Below are positions 45,401 to 57,500 of a DNA stretch of 64,000 bases, piece after piece. The translations under genes and the position numbers were made by a program. How positions within the stretch are numbered: the stretch's first letter is position 1; every line of letters begins with the position of its first letter. The notes below the pieces were generated by a model. That model ran no database searches, was not told the DNA's origin, and was given only the letters and a program-made list of their open reading frames with translations. This stretch comes from Choristoneura fumiferana (lineage: Eukaryota; Arthropoda; Insecta; Lepidoptera; Tortricidae). The stretch lies in contig NC_133491.1 in the NCBI RefSeq assembly GCF_025370935.1, forward strand, positions 3,831,192 to 3,895,191, in the 5' to 3' direction.

Positions 45401-48400
45401 AAGCGGGGTGTTATAAGTTAATTCTACCGCTATGTGTGCGTGTCTGTCTGTGACACCATAGCTCTAAAACGGGTGGACTGACCGGTTTTTTTTTGCATTC
45501 ATTCATTGCATTGCAATGTAAGGTTAGGTTATGAAATTATTGTTTTTAAGGGTGTCAAATGCCATAACTATTTAAGCCGCATTTATAAAAGTTTGCATAT
45601 GCTAGCTCAAAAAGCTATGCAAGAAAACGCAGTAACCTGATGAAAAACTTCCAGCTACTACACCGAAGTAGAAAAAGGAGTTTATGATACAGTATTTGGT
45701 CCCTACGCTGCGAAGAGGGGCCGAGAGCTTCCCTCATACTATGAGATGCGATTCAATGCTTCCCTTGTGTTGGGGAATTCTCATGTGTCTTTGGGGCAAG
45801 CGACAACTGTGCCTCAGAGCTACAAGAGCATCGGGGGATATCATATTGATGACGAAGTGGCGCCTTTGCCAAAAGTAAGTACAGACAGTACAGCCCCTTT
45901 AAGGGGCTCCTAGACGGGCCATATTTTCACTGCAATTTGTGGCCGGCAATTATTGGTGTCCCTCTCTTACTCACATGTTAGACAGGGACTCCAATAGTTG
46001 CCGGCCACATATTGCAGTGAAAATATGGCCCGTCTAGGAGCCCCTTAAAACATTTTGCTACTGTTCTTGCGTTTCTATAAGCCCAGCTTGTGGGTAGGTA
46101 CACAAAGGTTAAAGTAACACAACACTAATGAAATTGACATGGCGAATTTACTCAAGTATTTTTAGATGTTCAAACGAGCTTGTGATGTGAAGTTCGATCA
46201 TAATTGTCTTGTCTTCGACGAAAGATTTGGATATGTATTTAAACAAAAGTAGTTGCCCCGCAACGTTCCGACTTATTCGCACGCAGTTCATCGGTTATGT
46301 AGAAAGAGAAAACAATACTACCTCTTCTGTACGGCACCGGTCGCTACTCATCTCATTCTTTTTAGAGAATATTTTAACCCTGATAATGTATAGGGTTATT
46401 ATATTCGGAAAGGTATCGTGAAAAAAAAAACGTGGTTTAAGGAACTTTTAAATAGGTATTTCGTATTTTGCAGGACCTCCAAAAAATAATGGACGGTGCC
46501 AAAGATGGCGTCATATTTTTCAGTATGGGGTCGACATTAAAGAGCGAGCAGTTTCCTAATATACTAAAACGAAATCTCTTGCAAATGTTTGGCGGGCTAA
46601 AACAGACAGTCATATGGAAATTTGAAGAAGTCATTAAAGACTTACCTAAGAATGTTCACGTACTGCAATGGGCTCCACAGCAGAGCATCTTAGGTAAGTA
46701 ATCGACAGATCTTCGAACGATCAAGTGCGCGACTGATTTGCGTGAGTAACAATAACATTTAAACAATTTAAAAATGGTCGAATCGGACTGAAACAAACTT
46801 AACGCTGCAGTTTAAAAAATCCTATTCCCCATCCATTGATTGATGGTATTGATACACATATACCGCTAAAACTGCAAATGACAGTTTCCAATCGTAAATT
46901 AAATTCATAAGTCCAGCAAGACTACAAGGCCGCAAGTGTTGCAATGATTTCATCTTAAAGAAAGACTAACACAACTATATTTATTTTAGCACATCCAAAC
47001 CTGATTCTATTCATCACGCACGGCGGTCTCTTATCGACCACCGAAGCCACCCACTTCAGCGTCCCAATCATCGGTATACCTGTCTTCGGTGACCAGTATG
47101 CCAACGTCGCACGGGCAGTCAAAAAAGGATTTGCCAAGAAAGTTGATTTGTCGTACAAAGTAGCAGAAGATTTAGCAGTGGCCATTGATGAGATTCTGAC
47201 GGATCCCAAGTAAGTAAGCGTCATAACGGATCTGAGGACTTACTCACGAACTATTTTTTTCTAAAATTACCTAGACGTTTCGACCACGGCCACGTTCGTT
47301 TAGGCGACTTGAGTTTTTTGAACTACCCGCACATGATTTTCTTGTATAAATCACTTCGACATACAACACTCACAATTGTGAACGATATGTTCCTAAGGGA
47401 ACATACTAAGGTAATAACATTAACTACCTACTAATTCAGTAGTAACTAGGAGGAGTTTTGACACTTTTATGTCTAAGTTTAAGCGTTATCATCATTCATT
47501 CATCATCATTTTAGACGACCAGATGGCCTAGTGGTTAGAGAACCTGACTACGAGGCTTGAGGTCCCGGGTTCGATTTCCGTGTCGGGGCAGATATTTGTA
47601 TGAAAAATACGAATGTTTGTTCTCGGGTCTTGGGTGTTTACTATGTATTTAAGTATGTATGTATCTATATAATTACATTTATCCGTTGCTTAGTACCCAT
47701 AACACAAGCTTTGCTAAGCTTACTTTGGGACTAGGTCAATTGGTGTGAATTGTCCCGTGATATTTCTTTATTATCATGCCTGGTGTAAAGGAAGCAGATC
47801 TTACAGTTACTAACTATTACCACACCCAGGACTTATCACGCTAACAACGAGTAATAATTACCTTGTTCCTTGACGTTTCAGCCACATTGCAGTGGCAGTG
47901 GTCACGAGTAAACTAAAGTGTAGGGCAGGGGTAGCCAACTGATCGATCGCGATCGACCTTTCGATCTTGGCAAGGCAAAAGTTATAAATACTGAACTATG
48001 CTTTTTCATTTAAGATTTCAAGAAGTTCGTAATTGGTAGATCGCACAGGGTTTCGTCAGTAAAAAGTAGATCTTGGGTCTTATCAAGTTGGCCACCCCTG
48101 GTGTAGGGTATCACATTTGCTTAACAGGAGCTTACTCGTGACCACGGCTAATGGAATGTGGCTGGAACGTCGAGGTAATTATTACTCGTGGTTAGCGTGA
48201 TAAATCCTCAGTACGGAATAGTTTGTGTGAAAACTATGAAAGTTTAAAATCTTATAGTTAATGATGCGGATGCTTGTCTGCAGATACAAAAGCAAGGCTA
48301 AAGAGCTGTCGTTCATTTACCATCACCGGCCAGTGTCTCCGGGCAAGGAGTTGGTGCACTGGATAGAGCACGTGGTTGAAACTCGAGGAGCGTTGCATCT

Positions 48401-48545
48401 ACGGACTCCTGCGTTCCACCACGCCTGGTACCAGAAGATGTATCTCGACTTAGCAGCATTAGTTCTATTGTGTTTTGTAACTGTTTGTTTCATTTTAAGA
48501 ATCATTTTTAAAAGTAAATCTGATCTGAATAAAAAGAACAACTAA
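42464..48545 (+). CDS. UDP-glycosyltransferase UGT-C, 8 exons, intact
   Basis: Exons: 42464-42610, 43341-43428, 43785-43977, 44571-44768, 45655-45874, 46474-46693, 46990-47209 and 48284-48545, joining to 515 residues. I start at 42464, not the upstream in-frame ATG at 42431, because that one lies in the intron before the acceptor at 42461. A leader of about 18 residues precedes YKILVIFQ. His32 in GKSHSILGDGYV is the predicted base. Exons 2-5 form the acceptor half. The signature is about 348-391 (WAPQQSIL, ITHGGLLSTTEA, GDQ). A C-terminal transmembrane helix is followed by a perfect KKNN dilysine ER signal. Exon 8 differs from UGT-A/B/E (ETRGALHLRTPAFHHAWYQ). ATTAAA at 48648-48653 is a possible polyadenylation signal. 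UGT-D is its tandem duplicate, identical in exons 1 and 2. Confidence 0.93.
42746..42898. mobile_element. Foldback MITE in UGT-C intron 1
   Basis: AGGGTGACACTCTTTCCC at the left is inverted at the right (GGGAAAGAGTGTCACCCT). Inner blocks GACCCTGTTTTCCGTGTAC and GTACACAAAAAACAGGGCC are also inverted. Compared with UGT-D (51866-52031) it lacks about 13 internal bases. Confidence 0.75.
44830..45180 (+). pseudogene. RTE-like LINE 3' end in UGT-C intron 4
   Basis: A forward frame gives GRPEARWTDDLKRVAGSGWM, RGAEDRVL, a stop and EAYVQQWTAV, the RTE-like ORF2 C-terminus. The shared 3'UTR follows (TTCTACCCGTGGGTGTCGTA, then TGTGGTTCTGGACTCTAGC). The orthologous copy in UGT-D is at 54390-54730, and a related 3'UTR lies at 60770-60955. 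Confidence 0.75.
45903..46044. mobile_element. TTAA-flanked MITE in UGT-C intron 5, complete
   Basis: 142 bp with inverted ends GGGGCTCCTAGACGGGCC and its complement, flanked by TTAA at 45899-45902 and 46045-46048. TTAA targets fit piggyBac- or Kolobok-related elements. It begins 28 bases after the exon 5 donor. Confidence 0.8.
47514..47771 (+). mobile_element. tRNA-headed SINE in UGT-C intron 7
   Basis: GACGACCAGATGGCCTAGTG GTTAGA forms the A-box region and CCCGGGTTCGATTTCC the B box. The body continues with GTTCTCGGGTCTTGGGTG and ends with GACTAGGTCAATTGGTGTG. It is shared with UGT-D (57149-57410) and occurs inverted at 8572-8811. Not a functional tRNA: it lacks a paired acceptor stem and is attached to the SINE body. 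Confidence 0.75.
47811..48211. mobile_element. Foldback element hosting a hAT MITE (UGT-C intron 7)
   Basis: Arms CTTATCACGCTAACAACGAG and GTAATAATTACCTTGTTCC at the left are mirrored by CGTCGAGGTAATTATTACTC and GTTAGCGTGATAA at the right. The middle is interrupted by the hAT-like MITE at 47926-48100. Orthologous copy: 57443-57847. Confidence 0.7.
47926..48100. mobile_element. hAT-like MITE, 175 bp, 8-bp duplication
   Basis: Begins CAGGGGTAGCCAAC and ends GTTGGCCACCCCTG (inverted, one mismatch). GTGTAGGG is duplicated at 47918-47925 and 48101-48108. The CAGGGGT ends and the 8-bp duplication are hAT hallmarks. Confidence 0.9.
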
Positions 48546-49229
48546 AGAGTTAGTGTATTTTGAAATGCGTTTCTATTACGATTGCTATAAGGATTATAAG
48601 TACTTTATTTATAAACGAAATTGTCTTAATGGTATATTTTATTTCCAATTAAACTTTCAAAGACTGTCTACTTTGATACTCCACAACTATTATGATGATG
48701 ATGATGTTAATGACCTCGTTTCTGCATAACTTTCTCTTGTAGGATCTTTCTCCATTTGGTCTTTTACTTATATGAACCTGGGTGCAATGATACTGCAAAA
48801 GGATGCCACTGTGATTACTTTTACTATTATCTATTCTGTTCTATGACTACAATGTGATGATGGTGATGATGATGATGATATCAATCAGTCAATCATTTAT
48901 TGTCAAATAATGAACCAAACGAAGAGCCTGGCACAAAGACACTAGCAAAGAGATACGATCACTCTTTGTTGCAGCTTTCTTGTGATATACTTACTATTTT
49001 AAGCTATTATTGTATACGTCGAACCTTTAGATTCTTGACCCAAAATGAATAGATCCCATAGTACTTGTACTATTATCTATTCTGTGCCCATAGTGGTACT
49101 TTTGTAGCAAGTGCCATAGTTTATGTCTCTCGGATCCTTTTGGAGCAATGCGATGTCACCACACCATGCGTTTAAGTTTCTACGTATACTAAAATATTAC
49201 GGTACTCTTGAGCAGTCCAAGTTTTTTAA

Positions 49230-50543
49230 AGACAAGAAAATATATAAAGTCGATGCTCAACAGCAGGCAGCAGGTGCAGCTCTGGTTTCAGGGCTACGGC
49301 ACATGCTGAGCTGAGTCCTTTTGGCATCACACTACAGCACAATATCTCTTATTTTCCTCTCTTCTCCTATTTATGTTTTTACTGTGTTTTTGTTGTGATG
49401 TAGTGTGTTTTTCTTGTCAATAAATGTTGTGAGATTGAGTTTGTTTGTTTCAACAAGAAGTGTTGAATACGCTATTTTCCTCTTAGGAACCTAATCAACA
49501 AGGAATAACAAACTCGATGTACTTCTAACCTTTTTCGTAAGTAACTGGTTAGCGGTTCCGGGAACAAAAGAAGGTTAATAGTATTGTATCTAGACACGCG
49601 GTAGCGTGCCAAGCCAAGTTCAAGCTAACAGAACTGGCGAGTGGTACCCGTGTGTAATTTTACCCGAACCATTTGAAGCTACTTTTGACCGACTAACTAG
49701 CCAAGTCAGACCTTACCTTATATATTATCCTAAGTTATAAGAAGAAATGATATTTTAAGTTGATATAAAATATTTTATATTGTTATAAATAAATTTAAAA
49801 GCCGTGGTGGCCTAGTGGTTTGACCTATCGCCTCTCAAGCAGAGGGTCGTGGGTTCAAACCCCGGCTCGCACCTCTGAGTTTTTCGAAATTCATGTGCGG
49901 AATTACATTTGAAGTTTACCACGAGCTTTGCGGTGAAGGAAAACATCGTGAGGAAACCTGCACAAACCTGCGAAGCAATTCAATGGTGCGTGTGAAGTTC
50001 CCAATCCGCACTGGGCCCGCGTGGGAATTATGGCCCGAGCCTTCTTGTTCTGAGAGGAGGCCTGTGCCCAGCAGTGGGACATATAATAGGCTGAGATGAT
50101 GAAATAAATTTAAGGACTGACCATTAAACATGGCACCTTGGCACTTGGCATCCATTTAGATCTCACTTCTTTTGTCGTTAAAGTCAACAATCAAGGCATA
50201 TATCATACTATTGAACTTTGCTCTCATTTCACATTTATGTTTTGATGGGTAGATACAATGCCATTGTCAATAGGAGTAGGTACATGAGCTCAGTTCAAAA
50301 TGTTTAAACTATAACTATCTAATAAAATAATACTACCATAAGGTCGGGGTACTTTGATTCAATAGAGGGCTTAGTAAAAACCTAAATTACCTACTCGTAG
50401 TGACTCCAAATCGATAACTTTACGGCCTCAGAAGTAAAAACTTGTTTCTTGTCCTTGTGATTATAAACTGATAGCTGATAAGTCACGCGGTCGGATCTCG
50501 TACTAATAGTTATTAGTCTGATTAGAGTTATCAACAAATTGTA
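49230..50543. other. Spacer between duplicated UGT blocks
   Basis: Not shared between the two copies. It contains a complete SINE (49799-50101) and otherwise AT-rich DNA without recognisable genes. Confidence 0.7.
49799..50101 (+). mobile_element. Intact SINE with 12-bp duplication
   Basis: GCCGTGGTGGCCTAGTGGTT head, GGGTTCAAACCCCGG B box, CCCAGCAGTGGGACATATAA near the end, then GATGATG. AAATAAATTTAA is duplicated at 49787-49798 and 50102-50113. Same family as 31294-31626. Confidence 0.85.
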
Positions 50544-50558
50544 TTTCAGACAGTGGCA

Positions 50559-50652
50559 TATTTAAATAAATGACGAATAATTTTGGCCCGTCAGTAGGAG
50601 AAGGTCGGATCCATAGTGTAGACGGAAGGATAGTGTTAGTGATCTGTCACAG
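50559..50652 (+). promoter_or_regulatory. Candidate promoter and 5'UTR exon of UGT-D
   Basis: TATTTAAA at 50559 precedes a perfect arthropod initiator TCAGT (50591-50595) by about 34 bases to the A. The UGT-C copy reads GCAGT at this position. The donor CACAG|GTAAAT (GT 50653-50654) would join to the acceptor at 51561. Inferred. Confidence 0.5.
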
Positions 50653-51124
50653 GTAAATCGATGTCAAAGTAAAAAAAAAAATTATAAATAAATAATATGT
50701 ATCTCAGCGTTTGTCAATTGTTCGTTTCTTTATTTTTGTACAATACAGTTTACATAACATAACAGTCTAATTCTAAGTTACAATAGCATAATGTCAACTT
50801 TAACAAGATACTTAATTGCTTCGCGCGATTCAATGTTACTTGTGGAGCAGAGCATTGTTAGGGTTGAGGGCATTTGGTATACGCACCGAGGTTGCAGTCA
50901 AGGACTCGTCGTTTGATTGAGCGTGTCCAGAATGCTTGCTGTCGATTTTGTTTCGTTGTGTCGCCAAGAAGTCATATAATATAACGCCACTTCTTAATAG
51001 AGCTTCTATGCTGAACATGTCATCGCGGAGACACGTACATACGGCAGCAGATACGAAACCCGACCCCGCAATTGTCTGTTAGAATTGGCATTCTGACAGG
51101 GTGCCCCCCCCACAGAGAATTTAG

Positions 51125-51430
51125 TTCATCATCAGCCGGAAGACGTCCACTGCTGAACAAAGGCCTCCCCCTTAGAACGACACAATGAACGACAACTCGT
51201 CACTTGCATCCACCGGTTTCCCGCAACTCTCACGATGTCGTCAGTCCACCTGCAGGGCTACTACGAAACTCTAAACTCGAAGTTCGCATCGTACCGTCCC
51301 TATCGCTCTCGTATTAAATAGTATAAGTGTCAGAGGGACCGCACGACACGAAATTCGAGTTTCGCAGTAGCCCTGCTGGCCTGCCAACGCTTCGTCTTCC
51401 GGTTCGTGGTCGCCACTCGAGGACTTTTCT
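51125..51430 (-). pseudogene. RTE-like LINE remnant (UGT-D upstream)
   Basis: Duplicate of the remnant at 42066-42370. It keeps the full-length GGGCTACTACG MITE inside it at 51255-51373 (119 bp). The minus-strand ORF2 end WTDDIVRVAGNRWMQ is again readable. Confidence 0.7.
51255..51373. mobile_element. GGGCTACTACG foldback MITE, full length
   Basis: Ends GGGCTACTACGAAACTC and GAGTTTCGCAGTAGCCC are inverted. The interior (GTATTAAATAGTATAAGTGT, then CAGAGGGACCGCACGACACG) is missing from the UGT-C copy. Confidence 0.75.
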
Positions 51431-51563
51431 CCCCCAACGGTTATCTGTTCTTCGAGCGATGTGGCCCGCCCATTGCCACTTCAACTTACATATTTTTCCA
51501 GCTATAGAATTTAGTTAAATTTAAAACAATGTGTCGACTGCATTATTTATATATTTTACAGAA

Positions 51564-54500
51564 ATGTTGAAATCTGTGTTGATATTACCGGTTCTCGCGC
51601 TGTGCGCTTGCGAAGCCTACAAGATCCTCGTGATATTCCAACTGCCTGGTAAAAGCCACTCTATACTCGGAGATGGCTATGTCAGGCATCTGATTAAGGC
51701 TGGCCATGAGGTATGTTTATTTAATCTTGTCACTAAAGGGCGAGGGTTGGTCAAGGAAGGAACCAATGGGGATCAACAAAAAAGGACTGACCCAAGCACC
51801 CCTCAGAGCCTAATAGGAGAATGCATGTTTCTCTCCCGGCTTTCCAGCAAATGGCTGAAGCAAGGGTGACACTCTTTCCCGGCCTGGATAATACGGACAT
51901 GGAAATACCGACCCTGTTTTCCGTGTACCCGCCCATAGAAGCTCCTGTCAGTTTCTATGGGCATGTACACAAAAAACAGGGCCGGTATTTCCATGTCGGT
52001 GTTATCGGGGCCGGGAAAGAGTGTCACCCTGAAGCAAGATTCTGTGGGTAAACAAGAAACCCCTCCAACTCTCCTCCCCGTAGTAAGCTCCACGAAGTAA
52101 CTTCTTGAAGGCGGGTTTTTTAGCCGGTGAGAGTCCGGTACTGTCTGGCCATAACGGATTATTCCTGACTGCACGTCCCATCTCCTTTAAAGCACCTCAT
52201 ATAAAATGAGAAAAACTAAACACAAGTAAACAAAAGCAAGGACTTAGTATCATTGGCCCTTAAGGCTACTCAAATTTTCGCATTTAATTTTTTTATAGTA
52301 TGCCAGGCTCCACGAGGTTCAATTTCAATTTCTTCGGAATTGAAGTGAAAAGCAGAATGTTGTTCATAAAACTCATTTTATTTACCCTCGATTTAACTGC
52401 CGGCTAAAATAGTGCGTTTTATAAACTTGTTGTACAATCTCGTATTGTTTCACAGGTGTGGTATATTACTCCGTATCCAAAAAAAGATGTTCCTGCTAAT
52501 CTGCATCAAATCGATATCAGTGAAGTGTCAGCAAGCCCTCTTGGTATGTCCTACGATCCTAACACTATAATACCCTTTTATTTAATAATGCCAATCGAGA
52601 CCAGTCATAAGCAACAGACGTTTCAAATGGTTCTCTATCGTTTGCCCGAATTTCATATGCCCGAATGTTTCGTTTTCTAGAATTCTCATTTGCCATAAAG
52701 TACTTTATTTCTGAAATAGTAGTTTCTTTAGAGTTGATATTAAACTAACCAAACCTAACCTACTGCATTCTATATGATGACATTTAAAAAATCCTGAAAA
52801 CAGTTCGTTTCTATATATTTTATGGTAAACGTTGGTATGTCAAGTGAAATTCGGGCAAATGAAATTCGGGCAAGTAAAGGTAAACAGTTTTAAATATAAA
52901 TTAACCTTACAGAGAGCTTGACTAACATTAACGCAGTATTGGATAAGGAACAAGACTTAACTGACGAGAGTAAGTTCTTTGATCTTTTCTTGAACATCAC
53001 GAGAATAACACTGAACAATCAACATGTGAAGAATATGCTTGATGATCCGAACCAGACCTTTGACGTCGTAGTTGTTGAGTGGATGCTCTTGGACATCTTC
53101 GCTGGGTAAGCTTTCCATGAACACTACCGTTCGTTGTTAAGACAAGTCTTCGTTCCATTCTCCATACAAACAAACGTAGTTCCGGTCTCATTTGAAAACT
53201 AGGTAACAGAAATAGATGAAATTTTGTAAGTATGGACTAGACGTAATTATCTATACCTGTGGTTTTTCAGATTTTCATATAAAGTGTAATATCAGAATTA
53301 CAGGAGCTCAAAAGTCGACAAAAAAAGATGTCAACTTTGCACGAGAATTACAGACTAATAAAGCATTTTTACAAAAATCGAAAAAACCACAGGCATAGTT
53401 AATATAATGAATATCTTGATTGAAGAATATCATTGATTTCTGACCTTTATTTTTAGTATAATACGAGGACAACGAAACCCAAAACTCAACCGCCCAAATC
53501 TTGCAAAGCCTACAGCTATCTCGATATAAAATTACGAACGTCGTTTCGGAAGGCGTGGGGGACGGCTGCGAGCGCTTATGTCACGAGTAATAAAGACAGC
53601 AATATCCCAAACGAATACCTAACGCGGCCGCGCGGCCGGCAGGGAAACTTCACTTAACGACACCACTAAACGATACCCCTAGAGGTGTGGTTGTCATAAA
53701 GGATTTGACGATGACACCACTAATGAATAGTGATGTTGCCAAATAGATAAAAAGAGCCAATGCAATATGTCTATCAACCATTGAGAGTTACTAGCTCGAT
53801 ATATCAAAGATTCTTAAACGATATGTTATCCCAACATTATGGTGGTGTCGTCGTTAACAAATGCTATTTGTCAACGACTATGTACTCGTATCTATGTGTA
53901 TTTATTAATAATGAACTAATAGTACTTATTTAGTATTAGATTTTGTTACTAGTTGCAAATAAGTACTGTTTTCTTTTTCAGCTGTTACAATTAAAAATTG
54001 GTTAATCATAATGATGTTAGCGAGTGGCAATTTGGCTCGCTTCAGTTTTTAACTTAAGTACATAGATTTACTGAGTAGGTATAGATTTCAGGATGTCAGA
54101 ATCAATCCAAGCATAAAAATAGTCGTTTTCAGATTTTCTGCTGTTTTCGGAGCGCCGTTGATCTGGTCGTCTTCTGTTGAACCTCATCCGGCCATCCTGG
54201 AGCTAATGGGAGAGGAAGTGAATACAGCGTACACACCCGACATTCGCTCTTCGAGCGCCCCACCCTATAGTTTCGTTGACCGAGTTCATTCACTCTTCAT
54301 GAATAGCGCTTTGAAACTGTTCAAGTTTTTGTAAGTATATTTTTTGTATCGATGTGGTGAAAGTCATATTAGGATATGCCGCATAGCCGTGCTGTGCTTG
54401 GTTTAAGAATAGGACGGACATATTTCTTCCGGTCCACGGACGGGAACGTTGTGTAGGGCGTCCTGAGGCACGGTGGACGGATGACCTTAAGAGGATCGCT

Positions 54501-57500
54501 GGCAGCGGATGGATGCGAGGGGCTGAAGACAGAGTGTTGTAGCGCGCCATTCAAGAGGCCTATGTCCAGCAGTGGACTGCTGTAAGCTGATGATGATGAT
54601 TTCTACCCGTGGGTGTCGTAAAAGGCGACTGAGTGACCTAATGCTAGAGCAGTCTTTGTACAGCCAACTTTGTAGTTCTGGACTTTGTGGTTCTGGACTC
54701 TAGCTCTGCGGTGTGGAAGGTAAGGGGTAGGTAAGCAAGCATCACACTATTTTCACAAGAAAGTTGTCATGAAGATATGAAAACGGTAGAAAGAGAGACA
54801 TATCAAGATTTTAGTTTTATATATTTAATAAACACAACTTTTTACAGGAACATTATTAACATTAGACACAAACACAAGCAACTGACATAGTAAAAAACAA
54901 AAGCTATAAAAAATAGAAAATAACAAGTACAAAGCATGTAAAAAACCCAAACCATTCTGTCAAGAGTTTAGCGACTTAGTTTTTAACCCCCGACGCAAAA
55001 GGAGGGGTGTTATAAGTTAATTTGACCGCTATGTGTGTGTGTCTGTCTGTGGCACCGTAGCCCTTAAACGGGTGGACCGATTTGAATGCGGTTTTATTTT
55101 GTTAGAATTCAGATTTATTTAGCGATGGTTCTTAGATATGCTTCATCAAAATCGGTTCAGCCGTTTTTGAGATATTGAAATTTGAAGTGACAAAGTCGGG
55201 GGTTTCCAAATTTTTGTTGGTAAGGTTAGGTTATGAACTTATTGGTTTTAAGGGTGTCAAATGCCATAACTATTTAAGCCACATTTATAAAAGTTCGCAT
55301 AAATGCTAGCTCAAAAAGATATGCAAGAATACGCAGTAACCTGATGAAAAACTTCCAGCTACTACACCGAAGCAGAAAAAGGAGTTTATGATACAGTATT
55401 TGGTCCCTACGCTGCGAAGAGGGGCCGAGAGCTTCCCTCATACTATGAGATGCGATTCAATGCTTCCCTTGTGTTGGGGAATTCCCACGTGTCTTTGGGG
55501 CAAGCGACAACTGTGCCTCAGAGCTACAAGAGCATCGGAGGGTATCATATTGATGACGAAGTGGCGCCTTTGCCAAAAGTAAGTACAGACAGTACAGCCC
55601 CTTTAAGGGCCCCTTCTCCCCTCCCTCTCTTACTCACATGTTAGACAGGGACACCAATAGTTGCCGGCCACATATTGCAGTGAAAATATGGCCCGTCTAG
55701 AAGCCCCTTAAAACATTTTGCTACTGTTCTTGCGTTTCTATAAGCCCAGCTTGTGGGTAGGTTAACACAAAGGTTAAAGTAACACGACACTAATGAAATT
55801 GACATGGCGAATTTTCTAAATTATTTTTCTATGTTCATACGAGCTTACCTGAAGTGAAGTTCGATCATAATTGTCTTGTCTTCGACGAAAGATTTAGACG
55901 CAACGTTCGGACTTATTCGCACGCAGTTCATCGGTAACGTAGAAAGAGATAACAATACTACCTCTCCTCTGTACGGCACCGGTCGCTACTCATCTCATTC
56001 TTTTTAGAGAATATTTTAACACTGATAATGTATAGAATTATTGTATTCGGAAAGGTATGGTGAAAAAAAAACGTGGTTTGAGGCACTTTTAAATAGGTAT
56101 TTCGTATTTTACAGGACCTCCAAAAAATTATGGACAGTGCCAAAGACGGCGTCATATTTTTCAGTATGGGCTCGACATTAAAGAGCGAGCAGTTTCCTAA
56201 TATATTAAAACAAAATCTCTTGCAAATGTTTGGCGGGCTAAAACAGACAGTCATATGGAAATTTGAAGAAGTCATTAAAGACTTACCTAAGAACGTTCAC
56301 GTACTGCAATGGGCTCCACAGCAGAGCATCTTAGGTAAGTAATCGACAGATCTTCGAACGATCAAGTGCGCGACTGATTTGCGTGAGTAACAATAACATT
56401 TAAACAATTTAAAAATGGTCGAATCGGACTGAAACAAACTTAACACTGCAGTTTAAAAAATCCTATTCCCCATCCATTGATTGATAGTATTGATACACAT
56501 ATACCGCTAAAACTGCAAATGACAGTTTCCAATCATAAATTAAATTCATAAGTCCGGCAAGACTACAAGGCAGCAAGTGTTGCAAGTTGCAATGATTTCA
56601 TCTTAAAGAAAGACTAACACAACTATATTTATTTTAGCACATCCAAACCTGATTCTTTTCATCACGCACGGCGGTCTCTTATCGACCACCGAAGCCACCC
56701 ACTTCAGCGTCCCAATCATCGGTATACCTGTCTTCGGTGACCAGTATGCCAACGTCGCGCGGGCAGTCAAAAAAGGATTTGCCAAGAAAGTTGATTTGTC
56801 GTACAATGTAGCCGAAGATTTAGCAGTGGCCATTGATGAGATTCTGACGGATCCCAAGTAAGTAAGCGTCTTTACGGATCTGGGGACTTACTCACGAACT
56901 ATTTTTTTCTAAAATTACCTAGACGTTTCGACCACGGCCACGTTCGTTTAGGCGACGTGAGTTTTTTGAACTATCCGCACATAATTTTCTTGTATAAATC
57001 ACTTCGACATACAACACTCACAATTGTGAACGATATGTTCCCTTAGTAATAACATTAACTACCTACTAATTCAGTAGTAACTAGGAGGAGTTTTGACACT
57101 TTTATGTCTAAGTTTAAGCGTTATCATCATTCATTCATCATCATTTTAGACGACCAGATGGCCTAGTGGTTAGAGAACCTGACTACGAGGCTTGAGGTCC
57201 CGGATTCGATTCCCGTGTCGGGGCAGATATTTGTATGAAAAATACGAATGTTAGTTCTCGGGTCTTGGGTGTTTACTATGTATTTAAGTATGTATCTATC
57301 TATATAATTACATTTATCCGTTGCTTAGTACCCATAACACAAGCTTTGCTAAGCTTACTTTGGGACTAGGTCAATTGGTGTGAATTGTCCCGTGATATTT
57401 ATTTATTATCATGCCTGGTGTAAAGGAAGCAGATCTTACAGTTACTAACTATTACCACACCCAGGACTTATCACGCTAACAACGAGTAATAATTACCTTG

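Larger units (their letters stand above)
41464..49229 (+). repeat. Tandem segmental duplication, copy 1
   Basis: From TATTTCAGACAGTGGCATAT at 41464 to AGTCCAAGTTTTTTAAA near 49229 this block is nearly the same as 50544-58891. It includes the promoter, all UGT exons and introns, and shared MITE, SINE and LINE insertions. The spacer between the copies (49230-50543) is unrelated. Boundaries are by eye. Confidence 0.9.

Noticed and set aside
47514..47600. Possible tRNA gene
   Set aside because: A and B boxes are present, but the sequence repeats at 57149 and 8811 attached to a SINE body, with no paired acceptor stem and no mature 3' end.
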